64,000 nucleotides of DNA from Candidatus Vecturithrix granuli (GCA_000739535.1 DF820478.1:86837-150836); one strand, 5' to 3'. Shown: positions 25,712-35,159, counted from the first letter of the stretch. Program-made: numbers and translations. The notes: generated by a model from the sequence alone, not told the origin.

Positions 25712-27013
25712 ATGGCAAACCCCGAATTGATGGAGAAGATCGTCTCATTATGTAAACGACGTGGGTTTATTTTTCAAAGTAGTGAAATTTATGGCGGATT
25801 AAATAGCTGTTGGGATTATGGTCCGCTTGGCGTCGAATTAAAACGCAATGTCAAAAATGCCTGGTGGCAATCGGTGGTTTATGAACGTGATGATATGTAC
25901 GGGCAGGATGCGAGTATTTTGATGCACCCGCAGGTCTGGCATGCCTCAGGTCATGTCGAAGGATTTTCAGATCCGCTGGTGGATTGTAAAAAATGTAAAC
26001 ATCGGTTTCGTCAAGATCATCTAGAAGATTCAACCAAATGCCCGGATTGTGGAGGAGAACTGACCGAAGCCCGGCAATTTAATTTAATGTTCAAAACGTT
26101 CCTTGGTCCTGTTGAAGATTCAGCCTCAATCGTGTTTTTGCGACCGGAAACCGCGCAGGGCATTTTTGTGAACTTTCTGAATGTCGCCACGACCATGCGC
26201 TCAAAAATTCCATTTGGCATCGCCCAGATTGGTAAAGCCTTTCGTAATGAAATTACTCCGGGAAATTTTACGTTCCGAACACGCGAATTTGAGCAGATGG
26301 AAATTGAATTTTTTGTCAAGCCCGGCACAGACGATAAATGGCTGGATTATTGGAAAGAAGAACGCTTTCATTGGTATGTGAAATATGGCATCAAACAGGA
26401 AAAACTGCGCTTACGGCAACATGCGGCCGATGAACTCGCTCATTATGCCAAAAATTGTTATGATGTGGAATATGAGTTTCCCTTTGGCTGGTCGGAATTA
26501 GAAGGGATTGCCAACCGGACAGATTTCGATCTGTCACAACATGCAAAATTTAGCAAGAAAAATCTCAGCTATTTTGATGAACAAGAAAAAAGTCGCTATA
26601 TTCCGTATGTGATCGAGCCATCTGCCGGAGCAGACCGCTCGACGCTGGCGTTTTTAGTAGATGCCTATGACGAAGAAGAAGAGCGCGTGGTGTTGCGCTT
26701 CCATCCTTACCTGGCCCCGATCAAAGTCGCAGTGTTCCCTTTGATGCGGAAAGATGGGCATCCTGAAAAAGCCAGAGAAATTGAACGGATGCTGCGACCT
26801 CATTTCCATACCGATTACGATGAAGCCGGGTCTATTGGAAAACGCTACCGACGCCAGGATGAAATCGGGACGCCATACTGTATTACTGTTGACCAGCAAA
26901 CCTTTGAAGATCAGTCGGTCACACTACGGGATCGCGATTCAATGGAACAAATCCGAATCCCCATATCAAGGCTTTTACCGGTGCTGCAAGAACGTCTCAA
27001 CGGAATATGCTGA
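25712..27013 (+). CDS. glyS: Glycyl-tRNA synthetase (single-subunit class IIa)
   Basis: A 433-residue alpha2-type GlyRS that charges tRNA-Gly. [20 protein letters not shown] is the family opening. CKKC and CPDCGGE form a zinc-binding insert. [13 protein letters not shown] and [18 protein letters not shown] are motifs around class II motif 2, and [12 protein letters not shown] is motif 3. The C-terminal anticodon-binding domain ([20 protein letters not shown]) completes it. It is the eukaryote/archaea-like form found in many bacteria, not the alpha2beta2 form. AAGGAGATG precedes the ATG. A possible TTGACA at 25595 has a poor -10. No T-box was seen. Confidence 0.96.
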   Translation: MANPELMEKIVSLCKRRGFIFQSSEIYGGLNSCWDYGPLGVELKRNVKNAWWQSVVYERDDMYGQDASILMHPQVWHASGHVEGFSDPLVDCKKCKHRFRQDHLEDSTKCPDCGGELTEARQFNLMFKTFLGPVEDSASIVFLRPETAQGIFVNFLNVATTMRSKIPFGIAQIGKAFRNEITPGNFTFRTREFEQMEIEFFVKPGTDDKWLDYWKEERFHWYVKYGIKQEKLRLRQHAADELAHYAKNCYDVEYEFPFGWSELEGIANRTDFDLSQHAKFSKKNLSYFDEQEKSRYIPYVIEPSAGADRSTLAFLVDAYDEEEERVVLRFHPYLAPIKVAVFPLMRKDGHPEKAREIERMLRPHFHTDYDEAGSIGKRYRRQDEIGTPYCITVDQQTFEDQSVTLRDRDSMEQIRIPISRLLPVLQERLNGIC

Positions 27014-27105
27014 GGCTCTTGAGGGAAGAAAATATCCCCGGTTACCAGATACAACGCGAGGTATATTTTTGATTGCCAAAAAAACCGAGGTTACTGAATT
27101 AATAG

Positions 27106-27134
27106 TTGACAAACAGTCAAATCCAGTGTATATT
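27106..27134 (+). promoter_or_regulatory. Strong promoter with overlapping palindrome
   Basis: TTGACA (27106-27111), 17-nt spacer, TATATT (27129-27134). The -35 box is part of the palindrome TTGAC-AAACA-GTCAA (27106-27120). A second palindrome, TTGAC-AAATC-GTCAA, lies at 27171-27185, 65 bp downstream. The pair could be a repressor operator. Confidence 0.6.
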
Positions 27135-27140
27135 TCAGTA

Positions 27141-27235
27141 AATATGATTGGAAAAAAGGCATCTATAGTGTTGACAAATCGTCAAAAATTTATAGGCCAG
27201 GAAAAATCGAGTTTTTTCAAAAAATTCGGTTTTTA
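27141..27235 (+). ncRNA. Candidate small RNA (promoter to terminator)
   Basis: A transcript from the promoter at 27106-27134 would meet the family T hairpin at 27202-27235 (AAAATCGAG...TTCGGTTTT with T-tract), giving about 95 nt. No ribosome site or conserved frame is visible. It may equally be the start of an attenuated mreB leader. Confidence 0.3.
27202..27235 (+). terminator. Terminator-like hairpin (family T)
   Basis: AAAATCGAGTTTTTT and AAAAAATTCGGTTTT pair with G-U tolerance, ending in a T-tract. Confidence 0.6.
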
Positions 27236-27256
27236 GATGTAAAGAGTTGAATTGGA

Positions 27257-27370
27257 GGTAGTGGTTAAATAGTAAGTGATGCCTGCTCGTTGAGCGAAGT
27301 CGAAACGAGCCGTTCACTGTTCCCTTCGACTTCGCTCAGGGAACGCATCACTTACTATTTAACCACTACC
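27257..27370 (+). repeat. MITE-like palindromic element A, copy 3
   Basis: A 114-bp copy, ends GGTAGTGGTTAAAT and ATTTAACCACTACC. It differs from copy 2 at only a few positions, including paired changes in the outer stem. Confidence 0.93.
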
Positions 27371-27379
27371 GAATTGGAT

Positions 27380-27423
27380 TGTCAAGGCTCTGCTTTGGTA
27401 GCAAAAGTAGAGCTTTCGCACGC
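27380..27423. repeat. Hairpin repeat family C
   Basis: TGTCAAGGCTCTGCTTTGG...AAAGTAGAGCTTTCGCACGC, a diverged copy with mispaired ends, directly after MITE A copy 3. Confidence 0.6.
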
Positions 27424-27594
27424 ATGATGCCTATTCGTCAAAATTGTTTTCAAAGGTAATGCTATAAGTATTACCGGTTGATGGGTAAGCCTTTTTCTTG
27501 CATAAGCGTCTCAAGAAGAGATGTTTTCTAGAACAGATTTTGGTATGATAAACTATCGTTTACAAGTACACGATTTCCAGATAGAGTGAAGATT

Positions 27595-28614
27595 ATGTTT
27601 AGCTTTTTTAAGTGGTTTTCAAAAGATATTGCGATTGATCTTGGGACGGCCAACACGCTTGTTTATGCCAGGGGCAAAGGCATTGTGTTGAATGAACCCT
27701 CGGTCGTCGCCATTGACACCCATACAGGGAAACCTGTTGCTTATGGTCATGAAGCCAAAGCCATGCTTGGCATGACGCCGGATCAAATTACGGCGGTGCG
27801 GCCATTAAAAGATGGCGTGATCGCCGATTTTCGTATTACCGAACATTTATTGCGGTATTTCATCAGAAAAGCGTGTAATCGTAACTTTTTAGTGCGTCCG
27901 AGAATTATCATTGCCGTTCCTTTCGGAATCACCGAAGTTGAGAAAAAGGCCGTGAAAGATTCCTCCCTCTCTGTTGGAGCCTGTGAAGTGACGTTGGTAT
28001 TAGAACCGATGGCCGCGGCGATCGGGGCTGGCCTGCCTGTGTCAGAGCCTTCAGGCAATATGATTGTGGATATTGGCGGAGGAACGACGGAAGTTGCGGT
28101 CATTTCGCTTGCCGGCATTGTCTATAGTCGGTCGATCCGTATCGCAGGCGATGAAATGGACGAAGCGATTATCCAATACGTCAAACGGAAATATAATCTC
28201 TTAATCGGTTTGAAAACCGCAGAGATTATCAAAAAGACGATTGGTTCTGCGTACCCGCTGGAATCTGAAAAAATTGTTGAAGTGCGAGGACGCGATCTCG
28301 CCGGAGGAGTTCCCAGCGTCATGAAAGTGTCCAGCGAGGAAATTCGCGACGCTCTGGCAGAAACGGTATTTGCAATCGTCGATGCGATTCGTGTGACGTT
28401 GGAAAAAACGCCGCCGGAATTATCGGCGGATATTATCGATCGGGGAATTATTCTGACAGGCGGAAGTTCGTTATTGAAAAACCTGGATTATAAAATTAAG
28501 GAAGAAACCGGACTCCCGGTGGCTCTGGCAGACGATCCTCTGACAACAGTGGCTTTAGGAGTGGGTAAATTACTGACAGACACTGATTTGCTGAAGAAAA
28601 TTGCAGTCGAATGA
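27595..28614 (+). CDS. mreB: Rod-shape determining actin homologue MreB
   Basis: A 339-residue actin-like ATPase that forms membrane-associated filaments and guides lateral wall synthesis. It has the phosphate-1 motif AIDLGTANTLVYARGKG, IIAVPFGITEVEKKAVKDS, phosphate-2 IVDIGGGTTEVAVISL, and the adenosine motif GIILTGGSSLLKNL. The N-terminal MFSFFKWFSKD is a membrane-binding helix. ATG at 27595 is preferred over GTG at 27586 because it gives the usual MreB N-terminus. No mreC, mreD or rodA follows, so the usual mre operon is split. The upstream region is packed with repeats. Confidence 0.95.
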   Translation: MFSFFKWFSKDIAIDLGTANTLVYARGKGIVLNEPSVVAIDTHTGKPVAYGHEAKAMLGMTPDQITAVRPLKDGVIADFRITEHLLRYFIRKACNRNFLVRPRIIIAVPFGITEVEKKAVKDSSLSVGACEVTLVLEPMAAAIGAGLPVSEPSGNMIVDIGGGTTEVAVISLAGIVYSRSIRIAGDEMDEAIIQYVKRKYNLLIGLKTAEIIKKTIGSAYPLESEKIVEVRGRDLAGGVPSVMKVSSEEIRDALAETVFAIVDAIRVTLEKTPPELSADIIDRGIILTGGSSLLKNLDYKIKEETGLPVALADDPLTTVALGVGKLLTDTDLLKKIAVE

Positions 28615-28620
28615 CAGCGT

Positions 28621-28669
28621 CAGTAGTCAGTCATCAGTCATCCGTATGCTGACTGATGACTGACTACTG
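28621..28669. terminator. Perfect 20-bp palindrome between convergent genes
   Basis: CAGTAGTCAGTCATCAGTCA and TGACTGATGACTGACTACTG pair completely with a 9-nt loop. The arms are built from near-tandem CAGTCAT/AGTCAG units. It sits between mreB (plus) and the DHH gene (minus) and lacks a T-run. Confidence 0.55.
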
Positions 28670-28682
28670 ACTACTGTGTCAA

Positions 28683-29837
28683 TCACTCCGAAGAAGATAC
28701 TGTCGAGACGCCAATTTTGGTGAAGATTTTTTGTTTGACTTGTAAATCAAACATCTTCCACTTTAACTCCTCGTATTCATTCCCATAGGTCCCTGCCAGG
28801 AAGCCAACTGGAACTGCGAAACCAGCGGCTTCCTGTTTTCCCCCGCCAAAATAATCGCCATTTTCACTTTTCCCAAAGGTTTCTTTGATGAACGTATCCG
28901 CATCGATCGTGAGTTTTGATGTGCGAAAGGACCCGCTGAGCAACTCCTCTTGATTATCGTTAAGCACAATGCCATAGACAATGACGGTGTGTACGTTTTC
29001 TTCGGTTAACAGGAAATCCGCAGCTTGAGAAATTGCATCGCGATCTTCCTGGCGCAAGTATCCTATGCCTGACACGCTGTAATTATCTTTGATCACCCGG
29101 TTTGCCAGGGCTTTCTCGATAATATCCATGACTTTTTTTGATCGGGATTGATTCACGATCTCGCTTAATAAATTGGGATTATAGTAATTACTTAGATACG
29201 AGGCCGCAAGGAGATCATATTCCTTTGCGCGAATGAAATCATTGGTGTCGCTGCGGATGCCGTGCATTAACGCCGTGGCACAGCGGCTATGGACAGAGTC
29301 GGTTTTTTCCAGCTCAATGATGCCGTGACGAAAATAGCTCGTATAAATCGTCGCCGTCGCTCCGATTTTGCGAATATCCGCAAATTCAGGGGTCAGGAAT
29401 CCGGCGCGTTCATGGTGATCAACTACAATAATTGGCTTGATATGCTCGTTTTCTAACTTTTTAGTGAGCATGGTCGTCGCCCCCTGATTATCTATGAAGA
29501 CGCTTCCCTGATATCGGGAAAAATCAAAGGGCTCCAAATATCTGATCAGGCCGATATTTAACAGTTTCACCAGAGCGATATTTTGCTGATGACTGATTCG
29601 CCCGCAATACATGATATCGGTTTCAATATCATAATTCAAACAAATCAATTGGTGCGCAAAGGCTGACGCAATGGCGTCGGGATCCGGAAAATCTTGAATC
29701 GCGATGATATGAGTTTCACCTCGATGGGCTTCGAGAACATCTTTCAGTTTTTTGATTTTCTGACTGATTTGAAGTTCAGCACTGCTCGGTTTCACGGTTT
29801 CAACAACTTCTTCCATATCTGCTATAGTGTCTGACAT
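28683..29837 (-). CDS. DHH-family phosphoesterase (NrnA/RecJ-like)
   Basis: A 384-residue protein with DHH motifs: DFPDPDAIASA (metal site I/II), VFIDNQG, VVDHHERAG (the DHH itself) and a C-terminal DHHA1-like GGGKQEAAGFAVP in place of the usual GGGH.xAAG. Such enzymes degrade nanoRNA, pApA/pGpG or cyclic dinucleotide products. The Lys-Gln-Glu in place of the His in the DHHA1 motif sets it apart from typical NrnA. The N-terminal 35 residues are an extra helical extension. It is upstream of the convergent palindrome and downstream of alaS on the same strand, 116 bp apart. Confidence 0.85.
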   Translation of the reverse strand: MSDTIADMEEVVETVKPSSAELQISQKIKKLKDVLEAHRGETHIIAIQDFPDPDAIASAFAHQLICLNYDIETDIMYCGRISHQQNIALVKLLNIGLIRYLEPFDFSRYQGSVFIDNQGATTMLTKKLENEHIKPIIVVDHHERAGFLTPEFADIRKIGATATIYTSYFRHGIIELEKTDSVHSRCATALMHGIRSDTNDFIRAKEYDLLAASYLSNYYNPNLLSEIVNQSRSKKVMDIIEKALANRVIKDNYSVSGIGYLRQEDRDAISQAADFLLTEENVHTVIVYGIVLNDNQEELLSGSFRTSKLTIDADTFIKETFGKSENGDYFGGGKQEAAGFAVPVGFLAGTYGNEYEELKWKMFDLQVKQKIFTKIGVSTVSSSE

Positions 29838-29953
29838 AGTCTATCCTTTTATGCTGCGACGCACTCTGGAAGCCTGACATGGCCGTTGATCGGCCAAAAG
29901 AAACTGAGCAGCCGCAGGCCGCAAGCCATGCTTCTTCCAGGACAATTGCGTAG

Positions 29954-32617
29954 TTACGCGGAACACGAAGCAACAACCTGAAACACGTTCTCTAACGCTT
30001 CAGAAAGTTTGGCAGGCTCTTTCCCTCCGGCTTGCGCCATATCTGCACGCCCTCCACCACTTCCATCAACAAATTTGGCAATGGCTTTGACAATATTTCC
30101 TGCATGATAGGCTGGTACAAGATCCTTTGTGACCGCAGAAATCAAGGCAACCCTCCCATCCGAAACCGTTCCTAAAACAACAATCCCAGACTGTAGTTTA
30201 TTTTTCAAGACATCAGCAAAATTCCGAAGTCCTTTGGCATCAAGTTCATCAACGCGAGCAGCGATCACTTTGATGCCCTGAATCTCGCGAGCATTTCGAA
30301 TTAATGCCTCAGTTTGGAGCGACGCCAATTTCATTTTTAACCGTTCAATTTCCCGCTCATGCTCTTTCACGGTGACAAGAAGTTTTTCAATTTTAGGAAC
30401 GACCTCTGCCGGCGAGGATTTGAGCAGCGAGGTCGTTTGCCGTAAACGGGCTTCTTCCTGTTGAATATAGTGCAGGGCAGCTTCCCCTGTCACCGCTTCA
30501 ATCCGACGAATTCCGGCAGCAATACTGTTTTCGCCCAGTAATTTACACACTCCGATTTCTCCGGTCGCTTCAGCATGGGTACCACCGCAGAGTTCCATGC
30601 TGATGCCTGGAATCTGGACAACGCGCACCCGATCGCCGTATTTCTCTTCAAAAAAAGCAAGCGCGCCCATATCCAGGGCTTCATCCAAGCTGGCTTCAAG
30701 CGTATTGACGCGAGTATTCGTGCGAATGCTCTGATTCACGAGCTGTTCAATCCGCTGCATGTCCGCAGTTTCGATCGAGGAAAAATGGGTAAAATCGAAG
30801 CGGAAACGCTCAGGAGTGACTAATGAGCCAGATTGTTTGATATGATCTCCTAACACTTCGTGCAATGCGGCTTGCAAAAGGTGCGTTGTGGTGTGGTTAC
30901 GGCGGATGTGTTTGCGCCGTTCTTCATTCACGGCAAGAGAAACGCGTTGTCCTCGGCGTAACTGTCCTTGCTCAAGAGTCACATGATGAACAAAGAGTTG
31001 CGGCACGGGTTTTGTTGTATTCGTAATCAACGCTTCCGCCACTGTTCCATCGTCATTTTTGACCTGTAATATTCCGATATCGCCAACCTGACCACCGCTT
31101 TCTCCATAAAATGGGGTCACGTCAACGATCACTTCGATTTTCTCACCGGCCGAAGCCTGGTCAACCGATTGGCCGTTTTTTAAGATTGCCAGCACGGTGG
31201 CGTCAGTTTCTTCAAGGTATTCATAGCCAATAAAACGAGTGGCTGGAATCTCATACGCCAGTTTTTTATAAATTTCCGCAATTGCGACTTCCCCAGACCC
31301 TTTCCAGGCTTCTCGGGCGCGAATACGTTGGGCAGTCATCTCATGTTCAAAGCCTTGCATATCCAGCGTCAATTGATAATCTCTGGCAATATCTTCAGTC
31401 AGATCAAGCGGAAATCCAAAGGTGTCGTATAAACGAAACACTTCTTTGCCATCCAAAATCGTACTGTTCTGACGTTTGGTTTCTTCAATCATTTTGTTCA
31501 GGATTTCCATACCCTGATTGAGCGTATGTCCAAAGCGCCGTTCTTCGTTTAACGCGACTTGCGCCACATAGCCAGCATGATCTGCAATCTCCCGGTACAC
31601 CTGTTTCATAGATTCGACCACTACCTCAATCCCTTTATACAAAAATGGTTCAGAGACTCCGAGCATTTTGCCATGACGGGCTGCTCGCCGCATGATTCGC
31701 CGCAGCACGTATCCCCGGCCTTCATTCGATGGCAACACGCCATCGCTCACTAAAAACGTGGTGGCGCGCAAATGATCAGCGATCACGCGCATTGAGGTAT
31801 CACAGCGTTCATCCTGGCCATAGCGTTTTCCTGAAATTTCTTCAGCAAAACAAAGCAAGGGCGCGAACAGATCCGTATCAAAATTGCTGTGAACCTTTTG
31901 TAAGACTGCTGCGACGCGTTCCAGGCCCATGCCCGTATCAATACTCGGTTTTGGCAGGGGCGTTAATTTTCCGGTCTGGTCGCGTTCAAACTGCATAAAC
32001 ACCAGATTCCAAAGTTCCAAATAACGGTCGCAATCGCACAGACCGATCCCGCAATTTGTCCCACAACGCATCTCCTCGCCCTGGTCAATAATGATCTCAG
32101 AACAAGGGCCGCAGGGGCCGGTATCGCCCATAGCCCAGAAATTATCTTTTTCGCCCATCCGCACAATGCGATCGGCGGGCACACCGATCATATTTTTCCA
32201 CAGATCAAAAGCCTCATCATCATCCTGGTAAATGGTGACCCAGAGTTTCTCCGACGGCAGCCCTAAGACCTCAGTCAGAAATTCCCACCCAAACCGCACG
32301 GCGTCTCTTTTAAAATAATCGCCAAAGGAGAAATTCCCCATCATTTCAAAAAATGTATGATGACGAGCAGTACGGCCGACATTCTCCAGGTCATTGTGTT
32401 TTCCTCCGGCTCTTACGCAGCGCTGTGCCGTCGTCGCCCGTGCATAATTGCGCTTATCGGCTCCAAGAAACACATCTTTAAATTGCACCATTCCGGCGTT
32501 GGTAAACAGTAATGTTGGGTCGTTTTGGGGAACAAGGGAGGAACTGGGAACTCTCACATGTTCATATTTTTCAAAATATTGTAAAAATTGTTCGCGTAAT
32601 TCATGTCCTGTCATCAT
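29954..32617 (-). CDS. alaS: Alanyl-tRNA synthetase
   Basis: An 887-residue AlaRS that charges and proofreads tRNA-Ala. The catalytic N-terminus shows SSSLVPQNDPTLLFTNAGM and RHHTFFEMMGNFSFGDYF. The editing domain has HTTTHLLQAALHEVLG and CGGTHAEATGEIG, which carry the zinc ligands. The C-Ala domain ends with GSGGGRADMAQAGG. Start set at MMTGHELREQF, aligning with other AlaRS; MNSD at 32629 and longer frames are possible because no ribosome site is evident. Length is normal. A long internal helix (about residues 705-760) is the usual oligomerisation coiled coil. Confidence 0.96.
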   Translation of the reverse strand: MMTGHELREQFLQYFEKYEHVRVPSSSLVPQNDPTLLFTNAGMVQFKDVFLGADKRNYARATTAQRCVRAGGKHNDLENVGRTARHHTFFEMMGNFSFGDYFKRDAVRFGWEFLTEVLGLPSEKLWVTIYQDDDEAFDLWKNMIGVPADRIVRMGEKDNFWAMGDTGPCGPCSEIIIDQGEEMRCGTNCGIGLCDCDRYLELWNLVFMQFERDQTGKLTPLPKPSIDTGMGLERVAAVLQKVHSNFDTDLFAPLLCFAEEISGKRYGQDERCDTSMRVIADHLRATTFLVSDGVLPSNEGRGYVLRRIMRRAARHGKMLGVSEPFLYKGIEVVVESMKQVYREIADHAGYVAQVALNEERRFGHTLNQGMEILNKMIEETKRQNSTILDGKEVFRLYDTFGFPLDLTEDIARDYQLTLDMQGFEHEMTAQRIRAREAWKGSGEVAIAEIYKKLAYEIPATRFIGYEYLEETDATVLAILKNGQSVDQASAGEKIEVIVDVTPFYGESGGQVGDIGILQVKNDDGTVAEALITNTTKPVPQLFVHHVTLEQGQLRRGQRVSLAVNEERRKHIRRNHTTTHLLQAALHEVLGDHIKQSGSLVTPERFRFDFTHFSSIETADMQRIEQLVNQSIRTNTRVNTLEASLDEALDMGALAFFEEKYGDRVRVVQIPGISMELCGGTHAEATGEIGVCKLLGENSIAAGIRRIEAVTGEAALHYIQQEEARLRQTTSLLKSSPAEVVPKIEKLLVTVKEHEREIERLKMKLASLQTEALIRNAREIQGIKVIAARVDELDAKGLRNFADVLKNKLQSGIVVLGTVSDGRVALISAVTKDLVPAYHAGNIVKAIAKFVDGSGGGRADMAQAGGKEPAKLSEALENVFQVVASCSA

Positions 32618-32776
32618 ATCGCTATTCATCAGGTATGGTTGCGCACTGTGCAGAAAACATACACCCAAACCCTCATGATTCATGCTGCAAAACGCTCAGC
32701 ATCATCACAAGGTCTGGAAGTCTGGAAAGGCCATAAAATTCGGCCTCTTCACATTTACTCTCCCACAGCGCAAGAT

Positions 32777-33958
32777 TTAATATTTGGTAAATGCTGTTGA
32801 TTCAGGGCGATTAGGCTTGTCTTCCTTAAATAATTTTTCTTCTGCCTGTTTTTCATGCTCACGGCTTTTGACAGCATCGCCTGTCGATTGGATGCCTTTG
32901 ACTTTTAGAGCAAAATCTGCCGGTCGGGTACAGTGTAGCAGGGCTTCTTCATAGGCAATCGCCCCCTCCTGGAACAGATCAAGCAAGGCTTGATCAAAGG
33001 ATTGCATCCCATATTGTGATTTTCCGGCTTCAATAAATTCCGGAATCTTTAAAGTCTTATCAGATTCAATAATACATTGCCTGATCGTATCTGTGGCAAT
33101 TAAAACTTCCACAGCAGGAACACGCCCTTTCCCATCTTTTTTGCGCACTAATCGCATAGAAAGCACGGCTCGCAAAACTTCCGCTAACTCCAGACGAACC
33201 TGCCCTTGTTGAAACGCTGGGAACATGGAAATAATCCGGTTAATTGTTCCCACGGCGTCGGAGGTATGGAGCGTGCTCATCACCAAATGCCCTGTTTCAG
33301 CGGCGGTAATTGCCGTTTCAATGGTTTCTTTGTCGCGCATTTCTCCAACCAGAATCACGTCTGGATCCTGACGCAGAGCACTGCGTAACGCTGTGGCAAA
33401 ACCTTTGGTATCGCCCCCAACCTCGCGCTGATTAATCAGAGCACGATTATCACGGTGCATATATTCAATTGGGTCTTCAATCGTGATAATATGAACATCA
33501 CGATTATTATTCACATGCTGAATCATGGCTGCAAGGGTTGTCGATTTCCCACTGCCTGTGATCCCGGTCACCAAAACCAGTCCGCGCGGCTCTAACGCAA
33601 TTTTGTTTAATACCACAGGAAGGTGAAGCTCTTCAACTGTCAGAATTTTCATTGAAATGGCTCGAAACACAATGCCCACACTTCCGCGCTGTAAAAAGGC
33701 GTTACAGCGAAAACGTCCTAACCCGGCGACGCTATAGGCAAAATCAATCTCAAAATTTTCATTAAAGTCCACTTTTTGTTTTTTATTCAAAATCTGAGAC
33801 GCAACTGCCAGAGTATCTTCCCGCTGGAGACGCGGTAAATCGCGTAAAATGTGCAGTAATCCATTAATCCGCATCACAGGGGGATTTCCGACTTTTAAAT
33901 GTAAATCGGAAGCGCCGCGTTCCATCATCTGTTTTAATAACTCTTGAATATTAATCAT
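32777..33958 (-). CDS. pilT: Type IV pilus retraction ATPase PilT
   Basis: A 393-residue hexameric ATPase that powers pilus retraction. It has ASDLHLKVGNPPVMRINGLL at the start, Walker A TGITGSGKSTT, Asp box with ITIEDPIEYMH, Walker B DPDVILVGEMRD, and His box HLVMSTLHT. The AIRNLIRE retraction signature of canonical PilT is not plainly present; the matching region reads QSFDQALLDLFQEGAI. The last 40 residues are a charged extension. GGAG lies before the ATG. No other pilus gene is in the window. Confidence 0.93.
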   Translation of the reverse strand: MINIQELLKQMMERGASDLHLKVGNPPVMRINGLLHILRDLPRLQREDTLAVASQILNKKQKVDFNENFEIDFAYSVAGLGRFRCNAFLQRGSVGIVFRAISMKILTVEELHLPVVLNKIALEPRGLVLVTGITGSGKSTTLAAMIQHVNNNRDVHIITIEDPIEYMHRDNRALINQREVGGDTKGFATALRSALRQDPDVILVGEMRDKETIETAITAAETGHLVMSTLHTSDAVGTINRIISMFPAFQQGQVRLELAEVLRAVLSMRLVRKKDGKGRVPAVEVLIATDTIRQCIIESDKTLKIPEFIEAGKSQYGMQSFDQALLDLFQEGAIAYEEALLHCTRPADFALKVKGIQSTGDAVKSREHEKQAEEKLFKEDKPNRPESTAFTKY

Positions 33959-34026
33959 GAGCGTTTCTCCACCCCTCTTTTCTTCCTATATATCCATGTT
34001 TTCGGCAAAAGTCATCATATTTAGAC

Positions 34027-34054
34027 ACTATCAAAATCATTTCTACTCTGTCAA
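34027..34054 (-). promoter_or_regulatory. Candidate pilT promoter
   Basis: Minus strand TTGACA (34054-34049), 16-nt spacer, GATAGT (34032-34027), about 70 nt before pilT. Confidence 0.5.
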
Positions 34055-34111
34055 CTGAATATTTTCCTATGTTGAGAAATTCAAGAATTTCCTGGCAGGA
34101 TGAAAGAGGAG

Positions 34112-35113
34112 TTATGGTTGAGAGAAATGGGGTGCTGATAATAACTGATCAACAGCCTGGCAGGCTTGTTCAAACCGCTGTTTCCAGGAACCACTGATTT
34201 TGATATAAAATTTTTTACGGCATTCCAATTCTTGGAGGCATCGTTCGAAAAAGAGTTGCCGATCAGAAGAGCGAACCCGTTGATGTTCTTCGGCCCAGGG
34301 ATCATCAATATCTGTCAACAGATACAAATCATATTGGCGTTGCCCAGCGGCTTCCCGGATCCAATCCGGACAGTCGTCATATAAAATCTCGCTCCAGATC
34401 ATTGTTGTGAGGACATCGGTATCGCAAAACAATAACCAATTAGCCTGGCGGGCCAGCGCATCTTCCGAAGCAATTTGGCCCCTGGCGATCAGAGAAATAT
34501 CATCCAGATGATAATGCCCGCCTTTGGTTTCTAAAATAAGCCGGGCATACTCATTCACGCTGACTGTGCCGTAATGGGCGGCCAGACGCTGCGCCAGCGT
34601 TGAACGTCCGGTCGATTCCGGTCCCAAAATGCAGATACGACGCACAAAATATGGGCGCACACAGGCAGGAATATAAGGCCAGGTTGCCATCGGATTTTCA
34701 CGAATAAGCGAACCGGACACCGGGATATGGCGGTCAACCGGAATATAAGAGGCCCCTAACATCTGGGCAAAGCGATCGCCATACTCTTCGTGCGCCAGAA
34801 AATAATCTGGCCCCGTGGGCAGTACCCGGCGAATCGTCGTGTGCCAACGAGAGAAAAATTCCGGATCCTGCTGAGGTTCTTTAGGATTTTCGTCTGTAAT
34901 ATGAATGACATTTGCATCCGCACACATGTCAAGCATCCACGCATAGCGTAAATCCCCTGAAATTTGATCTGACGGTGTGGACCAGACCAAAATGGTCAGA
35001 TATTCCACAAACCCCCTGGCAAAATCGATCAAATACTGATGACCAAGATGAGGGGGCATAAATTTCCCAAGAATTAAGCCAGTTTTGGAATGAGGATGAT
35101 GTTCTTGTTTCAT
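34112..35113 (-). CDS. NadR-like NMN adenylyltransferase / nicotinamide riboside kinase
   Basis: A 333-residue two-domain protein. The N-terminal nucleotidyltransferase (about residues 8-150) has GKFMPPHLGHQYLI with the HxGH motif (22-25) and a late SGSLIRENP segment. The C-terminal P-loop kinase domain (about 155-325) has ICILGPESTGRSTLAQRL. This layout equals NadR without its DNA-binding domain, an NAD salvage enzyme. The Walker A lysine is Arg170 (codon CGT), which would normally damage ATP binding, so the kinase half may be altered or inactive. The gene stands alone, 46 bp downstream of a DUF6901-like gene. Confidence 0.82.
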   Translation of the reverse strand: MKQEHHPHSKTGLILGKFMPPHLGHQYLIDFARGFVEYLTILVWSTPSDQISGDLRYAWMLDMCADANVIHITDENPKEPQQDPEFFSRWHTTIRRVLPTGPDYFLAHEEYGDRFAQMLGASYIPVDRHIPVSGSLIRENPMATWPYIPACVRPYFVRRICILGPESTGRSTLAQRLAAHYGTVSVNEYARLILETKGGHYHLDDISLIARGQIASEDALARQANWLLFCDTDVLTTMIWSEILYDDCPDWIREAAGQRQYDLYLLTDIDDPWAEEHQRVRSSDRQLFFERCLQELECRKKFYIKISGSWKQRFEQACQAVDQLLSAPHFSQP

Positions 35114-35159
35114 AAGTTTCTCTTTTCATACGTTACATGTTCTTTATCGTTAGAGCATA

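Larger units (their letters stand above)
27014..27594. other. Long intergenic region between glyS and mreB
   Basis: 581 bp without a convincing gene. It holds a strong promoter (27106-27134), a family T hairpin (27202-27235), a MITE A copy (27257-27370) and a family C hairpin (27380-27423). The mreB start follows at 27595. The open frames here (for example 30 codons from 27142) lack ribosome sites. Confidence 0.6.

Noticed and set aside
26754-27236. 160-codon frame at the end of glyS
   Set aside because: Most of it is an out-of-frame shadow of glyS; the rest crosses a promoter and terminator hairpin.
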